The position numbers and the translations under genes were made by a program. A stretch of DNA of 5,108 bases from Desulfuromonas sp. (GTDB taxonomy: Bacteria > Desulfobacterota > Desulfuromonadia > Desulfuromonadales > Trichloromonadaceae), in assembly GCA_030145265.1 (NCBI GenBank), contig JAQYWA010000176.1, forward strand, positions 1 through 5,108, given 5' to 3'. Numbering within the stretch: position 1 is the first letter of the stretch; every line of letters begins with the position of its first letter. Below, piece by piece: positions 1 through 5,108 of the stretch. The notes beneath the pieces were generated by a model. It made no database searches. It was given only the letters and a program-made list of their open reading frames with translations, and was not told the DNA's origin.

Positions 1-84
1 CACGGAAAGGATTGCACCTGTGGACAGGGTTTGGTACTGTCTTCTTTGATCTGCTTATGTTTGAAGTCAGGGTAGGAACTTGCC
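1..84 (+). promoter_or_regulatory. Leader of the small HEAT gene with a possible weak promoter
   Basis: No gene is supported in these 84 bases. A possible sigma70-type promoter is TTGCAC (12-17), a 17-nt spacer, and TACTGT (35-40), preceded by TG at 32-33 as in an extended -10 element. The -35 match is poor (3 of 6), so the extended -10 carries most of the case. It would give a leader of about 38 nt. A Shine-Dalgarno-like AGGA (74-77) lies 7 nt before the ATG at 85. The region could equally be a spacer after an upstream gene outside the window. Confidence 0.25.
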
Positions 85-651
85 ATGCTGGAAGAACGGA
101 AAAAAGCACTGCGAAACAGCTTGAAGGATTCGGACGAAGGAGTGCGCCAGGCGGCCGCCCAGGCTCTGGAGGCGCTTGAGTCCGCACTCGACCTGAGTTA
201 TGTTCTGGAGCTGCTCAAGGGAGGGGACCGCGGGCAGCGGGTCAAGGCGTTGTTTGCTCTCGAACGGATCAATTCGCCCGAGGTTTTTCCGCCGCTGCTT
301 GCGGCACTGACCTTTCCCGATGCGGATATCCGGGCGACGGCGGTGCAGGTTCTGGGCAAGAAGAAAAACCTTAAGGTGCTTGGGAACCTGGTCAAATGTC
401 TTTCCGATTCCCACCCGGCGGTCAGGGTGCATGCCGCCGAAGCTCTCGGTTGTTTCTCTGACCCGCGTCTGGTTCCCTACCTGGGGGCCGTGCTGGGGGA
501 ACAGGATGCCGAGCTGGTCAAGTCGGCGATCCGATCGTTGGGCGCGATCGGTTCCGGGGACGCGGAGGCGGCGCTGCTCCCGCTGCTGTCACACGAACAG
601 CCAGAGGTTCGCAAGGAGGCCGCAGCCGCTCTCGGTCAACTGGGACTTTAA
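85..651 (+). CDS. Small HEAT-repeat protein
   Basis: This 188-residue protein is built almost wholly of HEAT (PBS-lyase-like) repeats, two-helix units of about 31 residues. They fall at roughly residues 3-33, 36-66, 67-97, 98-128, 129-159 and 160-188. Each carries the typical D-x-x-V/I-R-x-x-A-x-x-A-L-G second-helix pattern, for example 'AVRVHAAEALG' near 112-122 and 'EVRKEAAAALGQLG' near 174-187. I see no signal peptide, membrane segment or catalytic motif, so it is probably a cytoplasmic binding scaffold; its partner cannot be read from sequence. The start at 85 has AGGA 7 nt upstream and leads straight into the first repeat. The gene converges on the HD-GYP gene and shares the intergenic terminator with it. 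The adjacent larger HEAT protein suggests, but does not prove, a common function. The repeat family assignment is firm; the role is unknown. Confidence 0.9.
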   Translation: MLEERKKALRNSLKDSDEGVRQAAAQALEALESALDLSYVLELLKGGDRGQRVKALFALERINSPEVFPPLLAALTFPDADIRATAVQVLGKKKNLKVLGNLVKCLSDSHPAVRVHAAEALGCFSDPRLVPYLGAVLGEQDAELVKSAIRSLGAIGSGDAEAALLPLLSHEQPEVRKEAAAALGQLGL

Positions 652-672
652 CTCTCAGCTTTATTTATCTAT

Positions 673-702
673 AAAGCCGGTCCCTCGGGACCGGCTTTTT
701 TA
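673..702. terminator. Rho-independent terminator, probably bidirectional
   Basis: A perfect inverted repeat pairs AAAGCCGGTCC (673-683) with GGACCGGCTTT (688-698), giving an 11-bp stem with a CTCG loop (684-687). On the plus strand the stem runs into a T tract (696-701), the classical intrinsic terminator for the HEAT gene ending at 651. On the minus strand the bases after the stem read TTTATAGATAAAT, a weaker U-rich tail. The same hairpin therefore probably also ends the minus-strand transcript that finishes with the HD-GYP gene at 731. Its position between two convergent genes fits this shared use. Confidence 0.88.
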
Positions 703-730
703 TTTACACATTCCCGGTGATGTCTTTTGA

Positions 731-2068
731 TTATTCGAAATAGTCCGTTATTTCGACCCCTTTGACAAAAGGGTCGACCTCGGCGACGATTCGTTTCGAC
801 TCACTGCCGACCAGATCCACCGGGATCGGCTCATCCAGTTTTTCTCCCGACGATGAAAAAATAATTTTCAGTTCCATGACATCCCTGTCCAGGTTGCCGA
901 CGCGGGTGACTACGCCGATTTCGTTGCTGTCGAGGCGAACCAGGCTGCCGACCGGATAGGGGCCGAGTGAATCGATCAGCTGCTTCAGTAGTTGAGGATG
1001 CAGGGCAGATCCTGACAACTTCTGCAGATTTTCGACGGCAACGCGGGGTGTCATCGGCCGCTGGTAGCAGCGCAGGGTGGTCATGGCATCGTAGATGTCG
1101 GCAATGGTCGTCATGTCGGATAAAATCGAAATCTTTTTGCCGCGGGCGTCGGCCGGATAGCCGCTGCGGTCGTAGCGCAGGTGATGCCCCAGGACGATGT
1201 CGAGGATCTCGCTGGGGATGTTATCCATTTTGCTCGCAATGTCCGAGCCCGAAGATGGATGTTTTTTGATCTCTTCGAATTCTTCGGCGGTCAAACGCCC
1301 CGGCTTGGTGATGATTCCCTTGTCGATGATCAGTTTTCCGATGTCGTGCAGCAGGGCGCCAAGGCCGAGGGTGCGAAGCTTGTCTTCGGGCAGGCCTGCG
1401 GCCTGTCCGACCGCCAGGGCGATGACCGACACGTTCACCGAATGGGTGAAGGTGTAATTGTCGTAATCCTTGAGCATCGACAGGGCCATCAGCGCATGGG
1501 GGTCGGCGAGGGTCGACTGGACCATGCTGTTGACCACGTTGTGCGCTTCTTTGGATGAAGGGATTTTGCCCAGGCGTACATCGTTAAAGATGTCGCTGAC
1601 CACCTTGAGAGCGCGCTGGTAAATCTTGCGGGGGGGCTGGACCGTCTCCTGGTCGTCCTCGGGCTCGAGGGCTAGCAGGCGGATGTGACGCACCCCCCGG
1701 GTCGCGATGGCCTGAACCAGGCTTTGACCGGCCAGGTGTTTCTCCGAGAGCAGTTGGAAGAACCTCTGGATCTCTTCCGCGGTTAACCCAGAATGGAATT
1801 CGAAGCCCTCTAATTCCCTTTCCGTGAGCAGGTTACTGATTTCTTCGACGGCCGGTTCGTTGGCCACGAAGAGCTGATTCTCGAAAAACAGTGTTCCTTC
1901 GAGCAGTCCCATCTTGAGCTGCTGTTTTTCGCGGAACAGGACCAGGAAGTCTTGCTCGAGGTTCTGTGCCTGCTTTTTGATAGCCGGGTGGGCGGCGGGG
2001 TAGAGGCGCAGCCCCTTGTAGGCCCCGGAAATCCCGTAAATAATTTTTTTGAGCTGGTCAGGAGACAT
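731..2068 (-). CDS. HD-GYP domain protein, probable cyclic-di-GMP phosphodiesterase
   Basis: This 445-residue protein has three parts. Residues 1-135 form an N-terminal domain with motif YPAAHPA (23-29), shared with the neighbouring HEAT protein. Residues 150-365 are an HD-GYP domain, a family that hydrolyses cyclic di-GMP to pGpG or GMP. Residues 366-445 are a beta-rich tail beginning 'YPVGSLVRL'. The expected metal-site residues are visible: H209 (FTHS), H241/D242 and K245 (HDIGK), H270 (KKHP), H295/H296 and D324 (ADIYDAM). The GYP stretch reads HHLRYDRSGYP (295-305), departing from the usual HHERxDGxGYP at E and G. No membrane segment or signal peptide is seen, so it should be cytosolic. 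I chose ATG 2068 because it overlaps the upstream HEAT stop by only 11 bp and leads directly into the shared domain; an in-frame ATG at 2122 would add 18 residues inside the HEAT gene. No clear ribosome site precedes 2068, so translation is probably coupled to the HEAT gene. Activity is inferred from family membership. Confidence 0.92.
   Translation of the reverse strand: MSPDQLKKIIYGISGAYKGLRLYPAAHPAIKKQAQNLEQDFLVLFREKQQLKMGLLEGTLFFENQLFVANEPAVEEISNLLTERELEGFEFHSGLTAEEIQRFFQLLSEKHLAGQSLVQAIATRGVRHIRLLALEPEDDQETVQPPRKIYQRALKVVSDIFNDVRLGKIPSSKEAHNVVNSMVQSTLADPHALMALSMLKDYDNYTFTHSVNVSVIALAVGQAAGLPEDKLRTLGLGALLHDIGKLIIDKGIITKPGRLTAEEFEEIKKHPSSGSDIASKMDNIPSEILDIVLGHHLRYDRSGYPADARGKKISILSDMTTIADIYDAMTTLRCYQRPMTPRVAVENLQKLSGSALHPQLLKQLIDSLGPYPVGSLVRLDSNEIGVVTRVGNLDRDVMELKIIFSSSGEKLDEPIPVDLVGSESKRIVAEVDPFVKGVEITDYFE
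1742..2059 (-). other. Shared N-terminal domain, HD-GYP copy
   Basis: Residues 4-109 of the HD-GYP protein align without a gap to residues 22-127 of the adjacent HEAT protein. Matching positions include the YPxAHPA block (Y23, P24, A26, H27, P28, A29), K31, F62, R84, L95/T96 and F103. The similarity is at protein level and moderate overall, with a strongly conserved core. I do not recognise the domain as a named family. It looks mixed alpha/beta, with helices at both ends and a short strand region near residues 50-70. Confidence 0.8.
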
Positions 2069-3677
2069 AAGCGGTCGTCTTTTCGATCCGGTTGAGAGCC
2101 AGTCGGGCGGCGCGGGCAACATGTTCGGAGCGGTCTTCCGTCGCTTTGTGCAGCAGGTTCAGGGCATCTGGCGAGCCGATTTTGCCGAGCGCCAGGGCTG
2201 CGGCCGCGCGCAGTTCGTCGTCCCGCGAGCCGAACCAGAAACGGCGCCGTTTTAAAATTGACTTGAGTTGGGGAATGGCATCGCTGGAGCCGATCTGACC
2301 CAGGGCATTGACGGCCTCTTTTTTTTCGTCGAGCCGGATGCCTTTGCCGTCCCGCTGGGTCGCCATTTTGAGCAGGGCCGGCAGGGCCGCGGTACATTTC
2401 AAAGCGCCGAGGGACAGAATCGTCTGTCGGCGCATTTCGCGATCTTCGCCGTCCAGAATATGCAGCAAGGTTCCTTCGGCGCTGCGGCCACCGATTTTGG
2501 TCAGGGCGCGGATGGTCTCCCGGCGCACCCGGATGTCTTCGTGGGCCAGCATCTGGACCAGGTGCGGAGTGGTCTGCTGATCACGAATTTCGCCCAGGAT
2601 GCCAATGGCGTTGCGCACTACGAACCAGCGCGAGTCCTTGAGATATTCGATCAGTACCGGGCTGGCCGTGGCGCCGAGGTGGATCAGGGCGCTGCCGAGG
2701 ATTTTGCGGGACTGGGAGTCCGTTTCTTCGGCCAGGTGCTGAATCAGGTGTTTCTCGATTTTCCCCCGGAAGCAGGTGACCAGTGACAGCAGGCGCTCGC
2801 GGGATTCGCGGACATTGCTTTTCTGGCAGAGGGACAGCACCAGGAAATCAATCAATTCTTCTCGGGACAGCAGGGTCAGGGTCTCCTGGGACGCCTGGCG
2901 GCGGGTCAGGGAAAGCTGGCGGTCTGCCGTGTAGCGGCAAAGCAGCATCAGCGCCCGGATTACCAGCGGTCGGCCGGAGTCGGTCAGGTTCAGCAGGACC
3001 AGGGGCTCGACGTTCTTGGCCAGCATGCGGAAATGCTGGTCCGACTCGGTCTGCTCCATCTCCAGTAGCAGTTTTTCCAGATCTTGTTCTTCGTGATGTA
3101 TGTCAACCGACTGCGGGGCCGTTTGTCCCTCGTCGGCGGTCGGGTCGTTTTCTTCAAGCTCCCGGCGCTGGGCTTCCCGTTCTTTTTTCTGTTCCAGTAT
3201 GCAGGAGAGGTCGATTTCGTTGATCCAGATGGTCGATACGCAGGCCTCCTGGAGCAGGGCCTGGGCGCCTCCCAGTTGCTGGATTTCTGCAGGTTCTTTG
3301 GCCAGGCAGCGGGCGAATTTCCGCAGATCCCGCGAGGTCAGGTCAGGGAGAACCAGCAGGGTGCGCACATGGCGGGCAAATAGCTGGGTGGCGAAACTTT
3401 TCAGGACCAGGTTGCGGGAGCTCAAAGGGGTGTCGTCGAACTTAAAACTCTCTTTGTGTACGGAGAAGGCCACCGCCTCGCGGCCTATCAGCAGTGGTGC
3501 AAATTTGAGCAGCGTCTGTTCGACGGCTGTCTTGAGGGCCGGGTGGGCCGAGGGATAGAAACGGGTTGCTTTCAACAGGACGTCAAGTCCCCGCAGGGCC
3601 GATTCAAGATATTCCGATGTGAGAGTTCTGTTGGCCACGGTCTGGTTTTCTCCTGCGGATAGATTGATCTCAATCAT
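2058..3677 (-). CDS. HEAT-repeat protein with the shared YPxAHPA N-terminal domain
   Basis: This 539-residue protein has no catalytic motif I recognise. Residues 22-160 form an N-terminal domain with YPSAHPA (41-47), matching the HD-GYP protein encoded next. Residues 161-210 are a highly charged, E/K/R-rich linker that may be coiled. Residues 215-310 are helical. From about 320 to 531 come around six HEAT (PBS-lyase-like) repeats, for example 'DIRVRRETIRALTKIG' (381-396). A longer inserted loop at about 441-450 separates two of them, and the tryptophan-bearing segment RRRFWFGSRDDELR (477-490) precedes the last full repeats. The fold suggests a protein-binding scaffold in the cytosol. The gene overlaps the HD-GYP start by 11 bp (TGA at 2058-2060), so the two products are probably made together and may interact. 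The start is uncertain: ATG 3677 has only a weak AGG 5 nt upstream, while an in-frame GTG at 3638 has AGGAG before it and would give 526 residues. Confidence 0.88.
   Translation of the reverse strand: MIEINLSAGENQTVANRTLTSEYLESALRGLDVLLKATRFYPSAHPALKTAVEQTLLKFAPLLIGREAVAFSVHKESFKFDDTPLSSRNLVLKSFATQLFARHVRTLLVLPDLTSRDLRKFARCLAKEPAEIQQLGGAQALLQEACVSTIWINEIDLSCILEQKKEREAQRRELEENDPTADEGQTAPQSVDIHHEEQDLEKLLLEMEQTESDQHFRMLAKNVEPLVLLNLTDSGRPLVIRALMLLCRYTADRQLSLTRRQASQETLTLLSREELIDFLVLSLCQKSNVRESRERLLSLVTCFRGKIEKHLIQHLAEETDSQSRKILGSALIHLGATASPVLIEYLKDSRWFVVRNAIGILGEIRDQQTTPHLVQMLAHEDIRVRRETIRALTKIGGRSAEGTLLHILDGEDREMRRQTILSLGALKCTAALPALLKMATQRDGKGIRLDEKKEAVNALGQIGSSDAIPQLKSILKRRRFWFGSRDDELRAAAALALGKIGSPDALNLLHKATEDRSEHVARAARLALNRIEKTTAYVS
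3297..3614 (-). other. Shared N-terminal domain, HEAT-protein copy
   Basis: Residues 22-127 of the HEAT protein (counted from ATG 3677) match residues 4-109 of the HD-GYP protein at a constant offset of 18. Identical residues include L24, G30, K36, R39, Y41, P42, A44-A47, K49, F80, R102, L113/T114, F121 and L125. Similarity seems to continue weakly past this block, with one gap, to about residue 160 ('VSTIWINEIDL' against 'VRHIRLLALEP'). The two copies sit in adjacent genes, which suggests duplication or recombination of a module rather than chance. Confidence 0.8.
3650..3654 (-). promoter_or_regulatory. Ribosome binding site that may define an alternative GTG start of the HEAT gene
   Basis: On the minus strand AGGAG (3654 to 3650, within GCAGGAGA) lies 11 nt before an in-frame GTG at 3638-3636. 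It is a better Shine-Dalgarno sequence than the AGG preceding ATG 3677, though the spacing is on the long side. If the promoter at 3686-3714 is real, transcription would begin near 3679, leaving almost no leader for ATG 3677 but about 41 nt for GTG 3638. The shared domain begins downstream of both starts, so homology does not decide between them. Confidence 0.4.
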
Positions 3678-3685
3678 ACCAACCT

Positions 3686-3714
3686 AGCATAGTATTTTGC
3701 GGCCAAATTGTAAA
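3686..3714 (-). promoter_or_regulatory. Putative sigma70-type promoter for the HEAT/HD-GYP pair
   Basis: In the 42-bp gap between the hydrolase stop and the HEAT start, the minus strand reads TTTACA (3714-3709), a spacer of exactly 17 nt, then TATGCT (3691-3686). This matches the consensus at 5 of 6 and 4 of 6 positions. The gap is locally A+T-richer than the flanking genes. No terminator hairpin is visible in it, so read-through from the synthetase/hydrolase genes is also possible. The predicted start point is near 3679. Confidence 0.45.
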
Positions 3715-3719
3715 TGGGG

Positions 3720-4292
3720 TCAGTGCTTTTTAATCAGTGCCGAAATAGCCTTGAATTCCGGTCCGCGGCTGTGGCGGAGCATTTGGAACAGGGCCATTTC
3801 CACCGTCGTTACCGTCGCCCCGGCCAGGCTGGCGTTTTGCAGGGCGGTCAGGTAGTCGGTCTTGTTCTGGGAGCAGACCGCATTTCGGACCAGGTGCACC
3901 GGGTAGCCGTGCCCCAGCAGGTCGAGTAGGGTCTGGAATACGCAGACATGGGACTCCATGCCGACCAACAGTATCTGCTGTGCTTCCTGCCGTTTCAGGG
4001 CTTCAAGAAAGTCCGCTTCGCCGCAGCAGCTGAAGGAGGTCTTTTCGATTAAATCACCATCCGGGATTGGCGCCAGTTCGGGTATGGTATGTCCCAGCCC
4101 GGCCGGGTATTGTTCGGTGGTGATGACCGGCAGGTTCAGGGTCGCCGCAGCGTCGAGCAGGATGCGGATGTTCTTGGTCACCTTGGTGAAAATCTCCGGT
4201 CGCATGGCCGGGGTCAGTCGCTCCTGGACATCCACCACCACCAGCACCGTCCCTTTCCGTTCGAGCCAGAACTGCTTGCGCTTGTCGGTCAT
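3720..4292 (-). CDS. Isochorismatase-family (cysteine hydrolase) protein
   Basis: This 190-residue protein has the full length and layout of a single-domain isochorismatase-like hydrolase. The presumed catalytic triad is D21 (VVVDVQE, 18-24), K84 (IEKTSFSC, 82-89) and the nucleophile C117 (GMESHVCV, 111-118). The segment TEQYPAGLGHT (59-69) and the E-S-H before the cysteine resemble the YcaC/ISOC1-type branch rather than EntB, nicotinamidase or a known pyrazinamidase. Family members hydrolyse amide or vinyl-ether bonds in small metabolites; this protein's substrate cannot be told. No signal peptide is seen, so it should be cytosolic. Start ATG 4292 is well supported by GAGGAG (4301-4306) 8 nt upstream, lying inside the last codons of the acyl-CoA synthetase gene. 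That gene stops only 2 nt before this start, so the two are almost certainly co-transcribed. Confidence 0.92.
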   Translation of the reverse strand: MTDKRKQFWLERKGTVLVVVDVQERLTPAMRPEIFTKVTKNIRILLDAAATLNLPVITTEQYPAGLGHTIPELAPIPDGDLIEKTSFSCCGEADFLEALKRQEAQQILLVGMESHVCVFQTLLDLLGHGYPVHLVRNAVCSQNKTDYLTALQNASLAGATVTTVEMALFQMLRHSRGPEFKAISALIKKH

Positions 4293-4294
4293 GG

Positions 4295-5108
4295 TTATTT
4301 CTCCTCATCGGTGAGTTCTTCGACGACGCAGAAGGCGCTGTCATGGGAGCCGTGGTCGGCGGCCAGGTACATCCCCTCAATGACTTGACTGAAATGTCTG
4401 CTGATCAGCTTGCGTTTCAGTTTCAGGGTCGGGGTGACCTCGTCCTTGGAAAAATCCGCCGACAGCAGGGTGAAGCGCTTGATCCTCTGGAACGGCGGCA
4501 GATTGTCCTGCAGCCGATTGAGGCGGTCGCGGATCAGCTCGAGGCTGCTGGGGTGGTTGACCAGATCGCAGGCATCGAGAAAATCGATCTTCAGGCTGCG
4601 GGCGTTTTTTTCGAGATTTTCCAGGTTCGGCACCAGCAGGGCGGTGAGGTAAGGCTTGCGGTCTCCGTAGACCAGGGCATTGGCAATAAACTTGTCGGTT
4701 TTGAACAGGTTTTCCAGCAGCTGGGGGGAAATGTTCTCGCCGCCGGCAGTGACAATCAGGTCTTTTTTGCGGTCGGTGATGGAGAGGTAGCCGTCCCGAT
4801 CGAGTTCGCCGATGTCGCCGGTCTTGAACCAGCCGTCGACGAAGGCCTCGGCGGTTTCTTTCGGCCGGTTCCAGTACCCTTGGAATACCCCTGGGCCCCG
4901 GACCAGGATTTCGCCATCTTCGGCGATGCGCACCCTGGTGCCGGGAATCGTCGGTCCCAGTGTCCCTGGGCGCAGATGCCCGGGGTAGTTGGCGGTAATG
5001 ACCGGTGCCGTTTCGGTCAGGCCGTAGCCTTCGTAAATCGGGATGCCGGCCGCCAGGAAAAATTCAGCGATCTCCTTGCTTAAGGGGGCGCCGCCGGAAA
5101 CGAAGAAG
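4295..5108 (-). CDS. Long-chain acyl-CoA synthetase (AMP-forming), C-terminal part, 5' end outside the window
   Basis: The open frame runs to the right edge of the window, so only the last 270 residues are seen; family members are usually near 600. Such enzymes activate a fatty acid with ATP to an acyl-adenylate, then transfer it to CoA. Visible ANL-superfamily motifs, numbered from the first complete codon (5107), are: the end of the acceptor-strand region (VSGGAPL, 3-9), YEGYGLTET (25-33), GWFKTGD (92-98), the hinge region DRKKDLI (112-118), GGENISP (122-128) and TPTLKLKRK (225-233). K229 of the last motif is the expected adenylation lysine. The TPTLKLKR ending and the long C-terminal subdomain are typical of the FadD15/FAA1-like long-chain branch. 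A tail of about 22 residues rich in acidic side chains follows the usual end. A GTG at 4933 within the frame is not the start, because key motifs lie upstream of it. Exact chain-length specificity cannot be read. Confidence 0.93.
   Translation of the reverse strand, partial: FFVSGGAPLSKEIAEFFLAAGIPIYEGYGLTETAPVITANYPGHLRPGTLGPTIPGTRVRIAEDGEILVRGPGVFQGYWNRPKETAEAFVDGWFKTGDIGELDRDGYLSITDRKKDLIVTAGGENISPQLLENLFKTDKFIANALVYGDRKPYLTALLVPNLENLEKNARSLKIDFLDACDLVNHPSSLELIRDRLNRLQDNLPPFQRIKRFTLLSADFSKDEVTPTLKLKRKLISRHFSQVIEGMYLAADHGSHDSAFCVVEELTDEEK

Noticed and set aside
31..54. Possible sigma54 (-24/-12) promoter before the small HEAT gene
   Set aside because: TGGTAC resembles the -24 element, but no GC-bearing -12 element occurs at the required spacing.
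320..730. Plus-strand open frame overlapping the small HEAT gene in another frame
   Set aside because: Its translation is low-complexity and rich in R, C and W, typical of out-of-frame GC-rich code; it also runs through the terminator hairpin.
2069..2122. 18-residue N-terminal extension of the HD-GYP protein from ATG 2122
   Set aside because: It would lie within the HEAT coding region, is proline-rich and unlike the start of the shared domain, and has only a weak GGAAGA-like ribosome site; ATG 2068 is a more usual overlap.
2319..2326. Run of eight A residues (minus strand) in the HEAT gene, and a run of seven at 2044-2050 in the HD-GYP gene, as slippage or phase-variation sites
   Set aside because: Both runs encode lysines in frame, the reading frames are intact, and no accompanying structure or alternative downstream product is evident.
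4931..4933. GTG as a possible start of the acyl-CoA synthetase
   Set aside because: The frame stays open to the window edge and encodes the conserved YEGYGLTET motif upstream of this codon.
4343..5083. Long plus-strand open frame of 246 codons opposite the acyl-CoA synthetase
   Set aside because: It is the antisense shadow of a gene with unmistakable ANL motifs, and its translation shows no recognisable domain.

Overview
The window reads as chromosomal DNA from a GC-rich Gram-negative bacterium. A HEAT-repeat protein next to an HD-GYP protein, plus a long-chain acyl-CoA synthetase, fits best with the Desulfuromonadota (Geobacter/Desulfuromonas relatives, formerly Deltaproteobacteria). That placement is inferred from protein style, not from a marker gene. 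I see no tRNA, rRNA, CRISPR array, insertion sequence or phage gene.

Layout: bases 1-84 are a leader with a possible weak promoter. Bases 85-651 (+) encode a small protein made almost entirely of HEAT repeats. Bases 652-730 are a short convergent intergenic region holding a strong hairpin terminator that probably serves both strands. Everything to its right is on the minus strand. In transcription order (right to left) it holds the 3' part of an AMP-forming long-chain acyl-CoA synthetase (cut by the window edge), an isochorismatase-family hydrolase starting 2 nt after it, a 42-bp gap with a good sigma70-like promoter, a 539-residue HEAT-repeat protein, and an HD-GYP protein whose start overlaps the end of the HEAT gene by 11 bp.

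The most interesting point is the HEAT/HD-GYP pair (731-3677). The two proteins have unrelated C-terminal halves, but begin with the same roughly 106-residue domain, alignable without a gap and marked by a Y-P-x-A-H-P-A motif. I do not recognise this domain as a named family. The likely reading is a two-protein module: one N-terminal fold attached to a cyclic-di-GMP phosphodiesterase-type domain in one protein and to a HEAT scaffold in the other, co-translated from overlapping genes. A third HEAT protein, convergent at 85-651, may belong to the same functional neighbourhood. The metabolic pair (synthetase plus hydrolase) lies upstream and could feed read-through transcription into the signalling pair, but the promoter in the 42-bp gap suggests the pair can be expressed separately.
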